64,000 bases of DNA from Holophaga sp. Its GTDB lineage: Bacteria > Acidobacteriota > Holophagae > Holophagales > Holophagaceae. The notes beneath the pieces were generated by a model. The model saw only the letters and a list, made by a program, of their open reading frames with translations, did not search any database and had not been told where the DNA came from. The position numbers were made by a program, and so were the translations under genes. The stretch covers positions 437,720 through 501,719 of the forward strand of contig JADKBC010000049.1 of assembly GCA_016715205.1 (NCBI GenBank), written 5' to 3'. Shown here in pieces: positions 8,664-17,306 of the stretch (its first letter is position 1; every line of letters starts with the position of its first letter).

Positions 8664-10017
8664 TTAATTGCTTTTGGCTTTCAAAGGTGAAGTGGCGTGA
8701 GGAGCGATCAAGCCCTCAGAGGTGTCTACTTCCCGTGCCTTCCTGGCCGCGGATTCGCCCGCCAGCCAGCCGGTAGAGAAGGCGATCTGCAGGTTGTAGC
8801 CGCCCGTGTTGGCGTCCAGATCGATCACTTCCCCGGCGAAGTACAGGCCCGCGATTTTCTTGGAGGCCATGGTGCGGGGATCGATGTCTTTGAGCGATAC
8901 GCCACCTGCCGTGACGATGGCCTCTTCCCAGCTGCCATGGCCCGTCACTTCGAAGCGCAGTTCCTTGAGCAGGTGCAGCAGTTGTTTTCGTTTCGGGTCC
9001 CTTAAGCAACCCCGCAGGTGCCGTTTGAGGCAGGCCGAGGGCCGTGCTGAAGACTTCGATCAATTGGGCTGGCAGGAGTGCCCGCAGCACTTGTCCGCAG
9101 TTTTCGCCCGGGCGAGCGTCCAGGTCGCGAATGAGCCTCGCCTCCAATTTGGGCAGGTCCAGGGCCGGTTTCAGATCGAGGGTGAGTTCTACGTTTTGAC
9201 CCGCGGCCAAGGCGAAGACCACCTTCCGACTGAGGCGCAGGACGATGGGGCCTCCGAGACCTTTGGCCGTGAATTCAGCCTCACCAAATTCAGTGGCGTG
9301 CTTCTTTCCCTCGATCCAGAGGGTCAGTTGAACATTCTTGAGGCCCAGCCCCGTGGCCTTTCCATAGGCAGGGCGAGTTTCAAGGCTCACCAGCGATGGC
9401 CGAAGCGCTTGGAGGAGGTGCCCGGTGGCTTCAGCGAACCGAAAGCCGTCCCCCGTGGAACCCGTGGCGGGGTAGGACATTCCTCCCGTGGCAAGGAGGC
9501 CGCAAGGCGCGAGGATTTCCTTCAAGGCACCCGACTGTGTATATTCGAGGCCCGCAAAGGCGCCCTCCGAGATCATCAGGCGCTCGACCTTTGCACGGTG
9601 CAGGATCGTCACCCCCTGCGCCTTGGCCCAGGCCACCAGCGCCTCCGCCACATCCCAGGCGCGATCGCTGGCGGGAAACACCCGCTCACCGCGCTCCGTT
9701 TTCGTTGCAACACCTTGCTCCAGAAGCAGCGCCACCAGGTCGCGGTTGAAGAAGGCCTGGAAGGCCTGGCGCAGGAAGCGCGGCTCGGGGTGGATCTCCT
9801 GGAGGTGCTCCTCCAGGGGTTTCATGTTGGTGATGTTCGCGCGGCCCTTGCCCGTGATGCGCAACTTGCGGGCCGGTTTTTCCATTTTCTCCAGCAGCAA
9901 CACACGGGAGCCGAGCATGGCGGCACGCCCCGCCGCCAGCAGTCCCGCTGGTCCCGCGCCGACCACCACCACATCCCAGGCGCCAGAGTGGGCGCCTTCG
10001 TTAGCCTTCGTTGTCAT
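8664..10017 (-). pseudogene. BaiN/HI0933-family FAD-dependent oxidoreductase, single-base frameshift
   Basis: The N-terminus shows the FAD-binding GAGPAGLLAAGRAA motif (about residues 20-33) and KGRANITN, both typical of the HI0933/BaiN flavoprotein family, whose members reduce C=C bonds or are functionally undefined. After about residue 339 the frame is lost: the family C-terminus (VTAGGVSLKDIDPRTMAS, then FAGEVIDLDANTGGYNLQ) continues in another frame from near 9003 to the stop at 8664. Deleting one A near 9003 restores one ORF. ATG 10017 follows AGGAG with an 8-nt spacer. This is either a sequencing insertion or a recent mutation. Confidence 0.8.
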
Positions 10018-10137
10018 CAATTCAACTCCTGGACGCAGCCCAGACCTGCTCCTGCGGTGCGATCACTGTGTGCTGAAAGACAGATATCGAAGAACCGGGC
10101 CCTTACTGATCCAGGGGAGGGAATCAACACGCCACCT

Positions 10138-11787
10138 TCACGTTTCATTTGGGTTCAATCGATCGAACTCGGAGACCATCTGTTCATAGCATTCCGGGCA
10201 CATTCCGTGGGTGAATCGCGCCTCTGTTCGTTTCTGAATATAGGTCTCCATCTTGCTCCAGTAGCCTTCATCGTCGCGAATCTTCTTGCAATGGGCGCAA
10301 ATGGGAATCAGCCCCTCAAGTGTGCGCACTTCCGAAAGGGCAGATTTGAGCTGGTCGATCAATTCGAGGTTATGGCTGTTCAGGTCAGAGAGGGAGGCAT
10401 TCAATTTTTTCATTTTCTTGCGGCCGACGAGCAGGATCCCTACTACCGAAAAGCCCAGCAGACTGAGGGCGATCCAGAGCATGACCAAACGGAACTGAAT
10501 TCGCTGCTCCCGCTTCAGGCTCTCGATCTGGATCTGCTTTTTGTCGGAATCAAAGGCGGCACTGGCTTCGGCGATGTGCTTCCGATCCTCTGTCTGCTTC
10601 AGTTCATCGCTGATGGCCTTGAACTCGCGTTCAACTTGATAGGCCTTGCGGTAATCTCCAGCAAAGGCGAATTCCTCGGCCAGATTCCCCGTGATCTCTG
10701 CAATTTGGCTTTTGTCCTGGGCGGTATTGACTTGGCGCAGCCCCTCCTGAATGGCTGCGAGGCCTTCTGTGTTCCTGCCAAGCCGGTTCAGGGCAATGCC
10801 GCGGTTGACCTGGCACACGGCGACTTTGTCTGGATCTTCAAAAATACCGGACATTCTAAGGGCAGCGTCGGTAACTCTCAGTGCAGCGCTGTAGTCCTTT
10901 TTTTGGAGGTAGACATCCGCGAGGTTCACCATGCCCGCAATCTCGAAACTGACATTGCCGGTCTTGCGAGCAAGCTCCAAGGCGCGGTTGAGGGCCTGCA
11001 GTTGGGCCTCAGGGTTGTTCTTGAATCGATGCGTGTCCGCCAGGTTTAGATGAAATGCCGCCTGCAAGGCCTGATCGCCCAAAGCCTCGGCCATTTGGAT
11101 CGCCTGTAGGTGAGAGGCCATGGCCTCTTCCAACCGGTTCAGAAGGGCATAAAGGGTTCCCATCTGGTTCAGCGCAATGGCTTGCTCCCGGCGATCCCCC
11201 AATTCATCACCAATACTCTGGACCTTCTGATAGGCACCGATGGCATCGAAGTACCGACCAATGGTCTGCAGTGCCGTTCCCTTCAACCGAAAACCAGTGC
11301 CCAGGGCTTTCCCGATCTCTTGGTCCTGGAGGTTCCTTGACCGGAAGGACTCCAGGGAAGGGAGAAGACCATCCAGAAGCAGCTTGGCCTCCCCTGGCTT
11401 TCCCGTGTGCAGCAGCAGGGCAGCCGCTCGGATTTCCAGGAGGAACCGCCCCCGCTGTCCACTGGACCGTGCTGCAACCTTTCGGCCTTGTTCCAAGTAG
11501 GTCTCTGCCTTCGGATAGTCAGAGAGCACCAGGAGATCATCCACCAAACTGGTGAGGAACCAAATTTCAGACTCAGGATCCGGCTTGACTGCGAGTTCCC
11601 GCAGGGCCTCTTCGGCCCACCGGACCGAGGCCACGGGGTGGTCACGGTTATCGCGCTTGATCTTCTCTTTCAGCCCCGCGAGATTCACCACCTCCGCCCG
11701 GCCCGGATGTGGCGCCTGGGCGGCGATGTGCGCTGAGAAGGCAAGGCACATCATGGTGCAGAGCAGGATAACTTTTGGGAGCTGCAT
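10138..11787 (-). CDS. TPR-repeat membrane protein with C-terminal CxxC-KKIRDD-CPEC motif
   Basis: The product has a Sec signal (residues 1-24, start at 11787), roughly ten TPR-like helical repeats (about 50-400), a coiled-coil stretch, one membrane span (about 450-470), a second coiled coil and a short cytoplasmic tail. The tail carries CAHCKKIRDDEGYW and HGMCPECYE, a four-cysteine pattern seen at the end of some bacterial sensor and regulator proteins; metal binding is inferred. The periplasmic TPR array would sense or scaffold a partner. It lacks kinase, GGDEF or DNA-binding domains. The reading from 11859 adds 24 residues before the signal peptide and is less likely. Confidence 0.75.
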   Translation of the reverse strand: MQLPKVILLCTMMCLAFSAHIAAQAPHPGRAEVVNLAGLKEKIKRDNRDHPVASVRWAEEALRELAVKPDPESEIWFLTSLVDDLLVLSDYPKAETYLEQGRKVAARSSGQRGRFLLEIRAAALLLHTGKPGEAKLLLDGLLPSLESFRSRNLQDQEIGKALGTGFRLKGTALQTIGRYFDAIGAYQKVQSIGDELGDRREQAIALNQMGTLYALLNRLEEAMASHLQAIQMAEALGDQALQAAFHLNLADTHRFKNNPEAQLQALNRALELARKTGNVSFEIAGMVNLADVYLQKKDYSAALRVTDAALRMSGIFEDPDKVAVCQVNRGIALNRLGRNTEGLAAIQEGLRQVNTAQDKSQIAEITGNLAEEFAFAGDYRKAYQVEREFKAISDELKQTEDRKHIAEASAAFDSDKKQIQIESLKREQRIQFRLVMLWIALSLLGFSVVGILLVGRKKMKKLNASLSDLNSHNLELIDQLKSALSEVRTLEGLIPICAHCKKIRDDEGYWSKMETYIQKRTEARFTHGMCPECYEQMVSEFDRLNPNET

Positions 11788-11923
11788 GGAATTTTCTCGT
11801 TTGGTGAAGAATAACTGAATCGCAAGGACTGAAATATTAGGAATGAAGGGAGGAATCAATGCTGGTGGGCCGGAACGGCTGGCGCTCAGCCTTCCCCCGT
11901 ATCACACGACAGAGCGAAACAAA

Positions 11924-13765
11924 TCAGTGACGCGATTCCTTGCAAAGCACCAGTTCCATCCGGCATTGGGCGCAATCGAAGCGGCATTCCAGGCGGGTGG
12001 CGCCGTTTTCGATGAACAGCGGGCCAGAGGGCTCAGGCAAGCGTTCCCAGGGCTCAGGGTTGGCGTGAACGTGGCACCAACCCAATTCGTAGCGAAGGCA
12101 GTGCCGGGTGGTCATCACCACGCGGTTCTGAAGATTGGTTTGCAGTTCCGCAGCTGGTTCCAGAACCTTGCCGCCCGCCCGTTCATAGAAGGCGCGGGCC
12201 GCTCGGTTGGAAATGTTCCAGGTGAAATCCAGATCCAACGTGGGCAATAGGCGAAGCTGTGGAGCTGCCGGTCTGCGTTTTTCGCGGGGCCGCGGGGCTC
12301 GGCGCTGAGCTTCCAGTGCGGATGCGGCTTCCCGACGCAGGTTATTGAGGGCGCTGACCGGCACAAAGCGGGCTTCGGCCACCTGCAGTGTTTCCAGTGC
12401 GAAGGGGGTTGTCCCCAGGCGGCCCAGGGCATCCCGGATGGCCTGCGCGGCGGCATCTGCATCCCGGGGCGCCGCGAAATCACCCACGGCCTGGGCTTCA
12501 ACCATGAGCCCGGAGGGATCTTCCAACCGCAACCGCACCGCACCGGCTGGAAAATCCAGGTGGGCCTTGAGGGGAATCCGCCGCTCCACCTTGGCGCTGC
12601 GCAAGGCCTTGAGCCAGTGCAGGTCCATGTTCCGGTGCAGTCGCGTGCCTGGGCGGATGCGGGAAGGGTCCTGAACGAAGACCTGGCGAGATTCCACGGC
12701 GTTGACCACCGTGCCCGTCATCTCGGCACCATCCACAAAGGCGAGACCGTCTCCGGGATGCAGTTCTGTGACTTGGTCCAGCACCACGCGATCCCCTTGG
12801 ATTGAGCGCACCTCGCCGATAAATTCACCGAGATGCCCGGCGGCATCTGGCGTGCCCATGGTCTGGCGTTCTCCCTGGATGCGGTAAGTGGAAAGCCCGC
12901 GCTGGAAGGTGCGGGAGGGATCGGGTGTGAACGCATGGCTGACCACACCCAGCGAGGCTCTGCCCAGTTCCGGCCGTCGTTCCAGCAATTCGTCCAGCCT
13001 GCGGCGCAAATGGCTGACCACGTTCTTCACGTAGTCCGCATCCTTCAGGCGTCCCTCGATCTTGAAGCTCATGATCCCGGCGTCGGCGAGAGCTTCGAGG
13101 TGTCCGGAAAGGTCCATGTCGCGGATGCTCAAGAGGTGTTTGTCCCGGACGATCACGCGGCCTGAGGCATCCATCAGGTTCCAGGGGGCACGGCAGGGCT
13201 GGGCGCATTCACCGCGATTGCCGCTGCGGTCGCAAATGGCGCCGCTCAGGTAGCAGTGGCCGCTTTCACCCACACAGAGCGCCCCATAGACAAAGGCTTC
13301 CAACTCCACGTCGGCAGCCCCGTGGATGGCCTGGATCTCGGTGAGGCTCAGTTCCCGGGCCAGGATGGCGCGGCTGAAACCCGCGCTGGCCAAAAAGGCC
13401 ACTTTGCCAGGGCTATCACAGGCCGCCTGGGTGCTGGCATGCAGAGGCAGGGGCGGGAGATCCAGTTCGAGGTAAGCCATGTCCTGGATGATCAGGGCAT
13501 CGACCCCGGCTTCGTAGAGATCCCAGGCCTGCCGCCGGGCATCTTCCAACTCGGCGTCGAACAACAAGGTGTTGAGTGTGGCGTATACCTTTGCATCCCA
13601 GAGGCGCGCTTCCCGGGTGAGTTGCTCAAAGTCTTCCAACCCATTTCCCGCCGCCTGCCGGGCGCCAAAACGCGCCCCGCCCATGTACACCGCATCCGCC
13701 CCGCACCGCAGCGCGAGGGTGCCTTGCTCCGCATTCCGCGCGGGGGCGAGAAGTTCGAGACCCAT
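11924..13765 (-). CDS. U32-family protein, RlhA-like (23S rRNA hydroxylation)
   Basis: A 613-residue U32 protein. The N-terminal half has LELLAPARNAEQG and the U32 signature region with cysteines at 164, 171, 178, 187 and 191, which in this family bind an Fe-S cluster. The C-terminal half looks like the extra domain found in E. coli RlhA (YdcP), which is needed for 5-hydroxycytidine at 23S C2501. The name peptidase for the family is historical. A short tail with four more Cys (DCAQC-like region near the end) is present. It is divergent from the kinase gene. Confidence 0.82.
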   Translation of the reverse strand: MGLELLAPARNAEQGTLALRCGADAVYMGGARFGARQAAGNGLEDFEQLTREARLWDAKVYATLNTLLFDAELEDARRQAWDLYEAGVDALIIQDMAYLELDLPPLPLHASTQAACDSPGKVAFLASAGFSRAILARELSLTEIQAIHGAADVELEAFVYGALCVGESGHCYLSGAICDRSGNRGECAQPCRAPWNLMDASGRVIVRDKHLLSIRDMDLSGHLEALADAGIMSFKIEGRLKDADYVKNVVSHLRRRLDELLERRPELGRASLGVVSHAFTPDPSRTFQRGLSTYRIQGERQTMGTPDAAGHLGEFIGEVRSIQGDRVVLDQVTELHPGDGLAFVDGAEMTGTVVNAVESRQVFVQDPSRIRPGTRLHRNMDLHWLKALRSAKVERRIPLKAHLDFPAGAVRLRLEDPSGLMVEAQAVGDFAAPRDADAAAQAIRDALGRLGTTPFALETLQVAEARFVPVSALNNLRREAASALEAQRRAPRPREKRRPAAPQLRLLPTLDLDFTWNISNRAARAFYERAGGKVLEPAAELQTNLQNRVVMTTRHCLRYELGWCHVHANPEPWERLPEPSGPLFIENGATRLECRFDCAQCRMELVLCKESRH

Positions 13766-13924
13766 GGGTTTCAGAGTACCAGCGGGTTCAAGGTGGCCAA
13801 AACGGACTCCCTTTGGCGTTCAACAGTCAGGTCTGACGGACCCTCTGCGTGGCTGCCCTTGAGCCGCGGCCCCTCGACCGTCACACTGCCATGAGCCTCC
13901 CCCGCACGGGTTCAGGAGCTCGCA

Positions 13925-16900
13925 TTGGATTCTCGGCAGCCCGTTCAGCTCATTGGCATGGCCCTTCTTCGGGGGCTGCTGGACGAATCCGCGCTGCGCC
14001 AGGCCTTGGGTTCGGAGCGGGCGCTCCTGGAAGCCTTGCAGGCCCAAGGTAGCCTGGACGCCAATGATTTGGCGGACCTTGCCCATCTGCTAGAGAACAG
14101 CCGTGACTCGCCTACTGGTCCCTTGAACGAGGACGAAGCTGCCGCCCCTCCTTCCGAGGATGCCGTGGGCCAGGATCCCTGGGAAACCCAATCGCCCAAG
14201 CCGACTGGGGGCGATGGCTCCGGGCGGCAGGTGCTGCGGGTGTTGACCCTGCCTGTGTGGAAGCACTACCGGAATCTCCGCTTCGTGGCCGAGGGTGGCA
14301 TGGGGCGTGTGTTCAAGGCCTTCGATCCACGGTTGAAGCGGATGGTGGCACTCAAGTTCCTGCGGGGAAGAGACGCCGAACTGGTGGCCCGTTTCCGCCT
14401 GGAGGCCCAGAATCAGGCCCGGGTGGAGCATCCGAACATCTGCAAGGTTTTCGATGTAGGTGAATGGCAGGGGCAAAGCTACATCGCCATGCAATTCATC
14501 CAGGGCGAAACCCTGGAAACCGCCGCGCTGGGGCTGAGCCTGATCGACCAAGTGAAAGTAATGGAGGCGGTGGCCGAGGCCATCCACGCTGCCCACCACC
14601 AGGGCCTGATTCACCGGGATCTCAAGCCCGCCAACATCATGGTGGAAAGAGGTGAGCGCGGCCCCAAACCCACGGTGTTGGACTTCGGCCTGGCCAAGGG
14701 GCAGGAGCCCACCGGGCTAACGGTGCAGGGCATGGTGGTGGGTACCACTCACTACATGGCCCCCGAACAGGCCCGGGGCGATCACGCCAGTGTGGGGCGG
14801 CGCACCGATGTGTATGGCCTGGGCGCCACGCTCCATCGCGTCCTCACGGGCTGTGCCCCCTTCTCTGACAGCATGGGGGCGGAGGTGTTGCGGCGCACCC
14901 TGGAAGAGGATGTCCCCAGCCTGACGCACCTGCTGCCGGGACTCTCCGAGGATCTGGACACCATTGTGCGCAAGTGCCTGGAGAAGGAGCCTTCCCGCCG
15001 CTATGAAAGCGCCCTGGCGGTGGCGGAGGATCTGCGGCGCTGGCGCGAGGGCGAACCCATCCTGGCCCGGCCCGCCACTCTGGCTGGCAGGCTGTGGCGC
15101 CGGGTGAAACGTCACCGCACCCTGTCGCTAACTCTCGCCGCTTCGGTCCTGGTCGTGATCGGACTGTTGGGCTGGAATGCCCGCACCCGCATGCTCGGCC
15201 GTCGGCAGGTGGAAGTGGCCCAACGCTTCGGCATGGAGGTGAAGGAAATCGAAAGCCTGCTGCGCATCGAACGCATGCTGCCCGCCCATGATATGCGCCC
15301 CGTGGAAGGGCGGGTGCGCGCGCAACTCGAAGCCCTGCGCCGGTCCATGGCCACCCTTGGACCCAGCGCCGAGGGACCGGGGCAGTACGCCCTGGGCCGA
15401 GGCTACCTGGCCATGCGCGATTACGGCAAGGCGCTGGAGGCGTTGGAACGGGCCTGGGGTTTGAATTACCGACCGTCGGAGGCCGCACTTTCGCTGGCGC
15501 AGATCCACCTGGTTTTGGGAAATCCCACTCGCTTCAAGGTCGGAGGCGCATTGGAAGGGGGGCAGAAGGGGCAAAATGAGGTTGAAACCGCGAAATTTCA
15601 TCGCGAACAAGCCCTCACATTCTTTCACCTATCCGATCGTCAGGGGATGGAGGCGAGCCCGTATTCACGTGCGCAAATCGCCTATCTGGAAAATGATTGG
15701 AAGAAGTGCCGTGCGTTCTCTGAACAGGTTGTTCAGGAGCAACCCTGGCGCTATGAGGCACTTCTACTCAATGCGATGGCATTGGAAAGGAATTTATACG
15801 AAAAAAGGAATTATCAAGGCCATTCTGCGGAAATCATTCGTCCCCTGCTTCAGGAAGCGGAAAGGGTTCTATCCAGAGCCGCAGATCTCGGTCGCAGCGA
15901 TGGGGAAGTGCAGATGATGCTCTGCCAAATCACCAACGAATTGGCCATGCTTGAGAGCGAAAGTGGACATCCAACCCTTGATCCCCTGCTTCACGCGCGA
16001 AGCACCCTCGAAAAGGCGTTGCTGATCTATCCCCACGACGAACTTTTGAGTACCTTGCTCGGCACCATGGACCGAGAAATTTTGCTGCGCTTGGCTGCCG
16101 GTGAGGACACTCGGGAGCTTTGCCGACAAGGCATCAAGCTCTCCGCCGAGGGTGCTGCCCTGACGCCCAAAGGCATCGGAACCAGTCGTGGTCAATTTGG
16201 CATTCTTCACTGGTTTTATGGAGAGTCCCTTTGGAGGCGTGGAGTCGATCCCCGTGCCTTCCTTGAAACCACGTTGTCGGCGATTCCAAAGGCAGAAATG
16301 GAACAGGCGGAGGCTCTAAATGTGCTCTCACGCTACGAGGGGCAACATGGGCAGGATATCCGCCAGCACATTCATCGCGCGGAAGGAATTCTCGAGCAAC
16401 TGATTCGAGAGCGTGGGGAATATTTCTACCTCCGAACCATTTGGGGGGAAAGCATGGCGGTGCTGGCCCACTGGGAATATTGGACGGAGCGGGACCCAGT
16501 GGGCGCCATCCGGCGCGGGCGTGCCCAGTTAGAAAAGGCCATCAAAATCCAGCCGGAGGTCGTCTACAGCTATTTCCACCTGCCCCTGCTCCACGCCATG
16601 GAAGCCCGCCTCGCCCTGGCCCAGGGGCAGAACCCAGCGCCTTCAGTGGCGGCGGCGCTGCAGGCGGCTCGCGCGGGGGCGGCGATTCGGGCCAATCATT
16701 TCCGCACCCAACTGGCTCTGGCCGAGGCTCACCATGTGGCTGCCCTGGCGGACATACAGGCCCATCGCGACCCGATGGCTCACCTGACCCTGGCCCGAAA
16801 GGCCGTGCGGGATGCCTGGGCCCTGAATGGCACCGATTGGCGCATCGCCCTGGCGGAATCTCGCCTGGCCCTCACCGAGGCCGAGCTCGACCAGGCCGTC

Positions 16901-17119
16901 GGCAAGGCACCCGGTGCCAACTTGCTGCGGGCTGACCGCGCCGCCGAGAAAGGCCTGCGCGTGAAGGCCGATGCCCCCGAACTGTTGCTCTGCCGAGCCG
17001 AAAGTGCCAAGCTCAACGCCCGCTGGACCGGTAACCCCGAAGCCCGAGCCAAGGCGGAAGCGTTCACCCGGCAAGCCCATTCCTTCAACCCTGAGATGAC
17101 CTTTCCCCAAGGTCACTGA
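13925..17119 (+). CDS. Ser/Thr protein kinase with TPR C-terminal region (PknB type)
   Basis: A 1064-residue protein. After a ~100-residue N-terminal region comes a Hanks-type kinase domain (about 115-375) with AEGGMGRVF glycine loop, catalytic HRDLKPANIM, DFGLA and the MAPEQ segment. One membrane span follows (about 400-420), then a long helical TPR region to the end. It would phosphorylate proteins in the cytoplasm and sense or scaffold with the TPR part on the other side of the membrane. TTG at 13925 is chosen for AGGAG 6 nt upstream. From about 15.55 to 16.45 kb base composition drops (for example about 35% GC at 15781-15840 against 70% at 14881-14940). Confidence 0.85.
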   Translation: MDSRQPVQLIGMALLRGLLDESALRQALGSERALLEALQAQGSLDANDLADLAHLLENSRDSPTGPLNEDEAAAPPSEDAVGQDPWETQSPKPTGGDGSGRQVLRVLTLPVWKHYRNLRFVAEGGMGRVFKAFDPRLKRMVALKFLRGRDAELVARFRLEAQNQARVEHPNICKVFDVGEWQGQSYIAMQFIQGETLETAALGLSLIDQVKVMEAVAEAIHAAHHQGLIHRDLKPANIMVERGERGPKPTVLDFGLAKGQEPTGLTVQGMVVGTTHYMAPEQARGDHASVGRRTDVYGLGATLHRVLTGCAPFSDSMGAEVLRRTLEEDVPSLTHLLPGLSEDLDTIVRKCLEKEPSRRYESALAVAEDLRRWREGEPILARPATLAGRLWRRVKRHRTLSLTLAASVLVVIGLLGWNARTRMLGRRQVEVAQRFGMEVKEIESLLRIERMLPAHDMRPVEGRVRAQLEALRRSMATLGPSAEGPGQYALGRGYLAMRDYGKALEALERAWGLNYRPSEAALSLAQIHLVLGNPTRFKVGGALEGGQKGQNEVETAKFHREQALTFFHLSDRQGMEASPYSRAQIAYLENDWKKCRAFSEQVVQEQPWRYEALLLNAMALERNLYEKRNYQGHSAEIIRPLLQEAERVLSRAADLGRSDGEVQMMLCQITNELAMLESESGHPTLDPLLHARSTLEKALLIYPHDELLSTLLGTMDREILLRLAAGEDTRELCRQGIKLSAEGAALTPKGIGTSRGQFGILHWFYGESLWRRGVDPRAFLETTLSAIPKAEMEQAEALNVLSRYEGQHGQDIRQHIHRAEGILEQLIRERGEYFYLRTIWGESMAVLAHWEYWTERDPVGAIRRGRAQLEKAIKIQPEVVYSYFHLPLLHAMEARLALAQGQNPAPSVAAALQAARAGAAIRANHFRTQLALAEAHHVAALADIQAHRDPMAHLTLARKAVRDAWALNGTDWRIALAESRLALTEAELDQAVGKAPGANLLRADRAAEKGLRVKADAPELLLCRAESAKLNARWTGNPEARAKAEAFTRQAHSFNPEMTFPQGH

Positions 17120-17197
17120 GGGGCCTTGCGGGTACCCGTTTCAACGTTCGGATGGCTTTCGAGCCCAGGCAATACACACAGGAGCGTCGTCAAGCTT

Positions 17198-17247
17198 TGC
17201 CCTTCTCCATCGAACTCAATGGTAGTGGTGCTCGATGGGGAAGGGCA
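17198..17247. terminator. long hairpin between convergent genes, probable bidirectional terminator
   Basis: Arms 17198-17213 (TGCCCTTCTCCATCGA) and 17232-17247 (TCGATGGGGAAGGGCA) pair at 15 of 16 positions with an 18-nt loop. It lies in the 187-bp gap between the convergent kinase and lipoprotein genes. There is no clear U-run, so the terminator role is inferred from position. Confidence 0.5.
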
Positions 17248-17306
17248 TTAATGGGAGCCTGAACTGCCAAAAATCGGGAGCGACAACCGGCAGCCCGCGC
17301 CTTTTG

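Noticed and set aside
8996..9010. Programmed +1 frameshift at CTTAAGG in the BaiN-like gene
   Set aside because: Four similar single-base breaks occur in unrelated genes in the window, so an indel is the simpler explanation; no stop codon or stimulatory structure is evident at the site.
8806..11049. 747-codon open frame on the + strand
   Set aside because: It is antisense to the BaiN-like and TPR genes; no family features.
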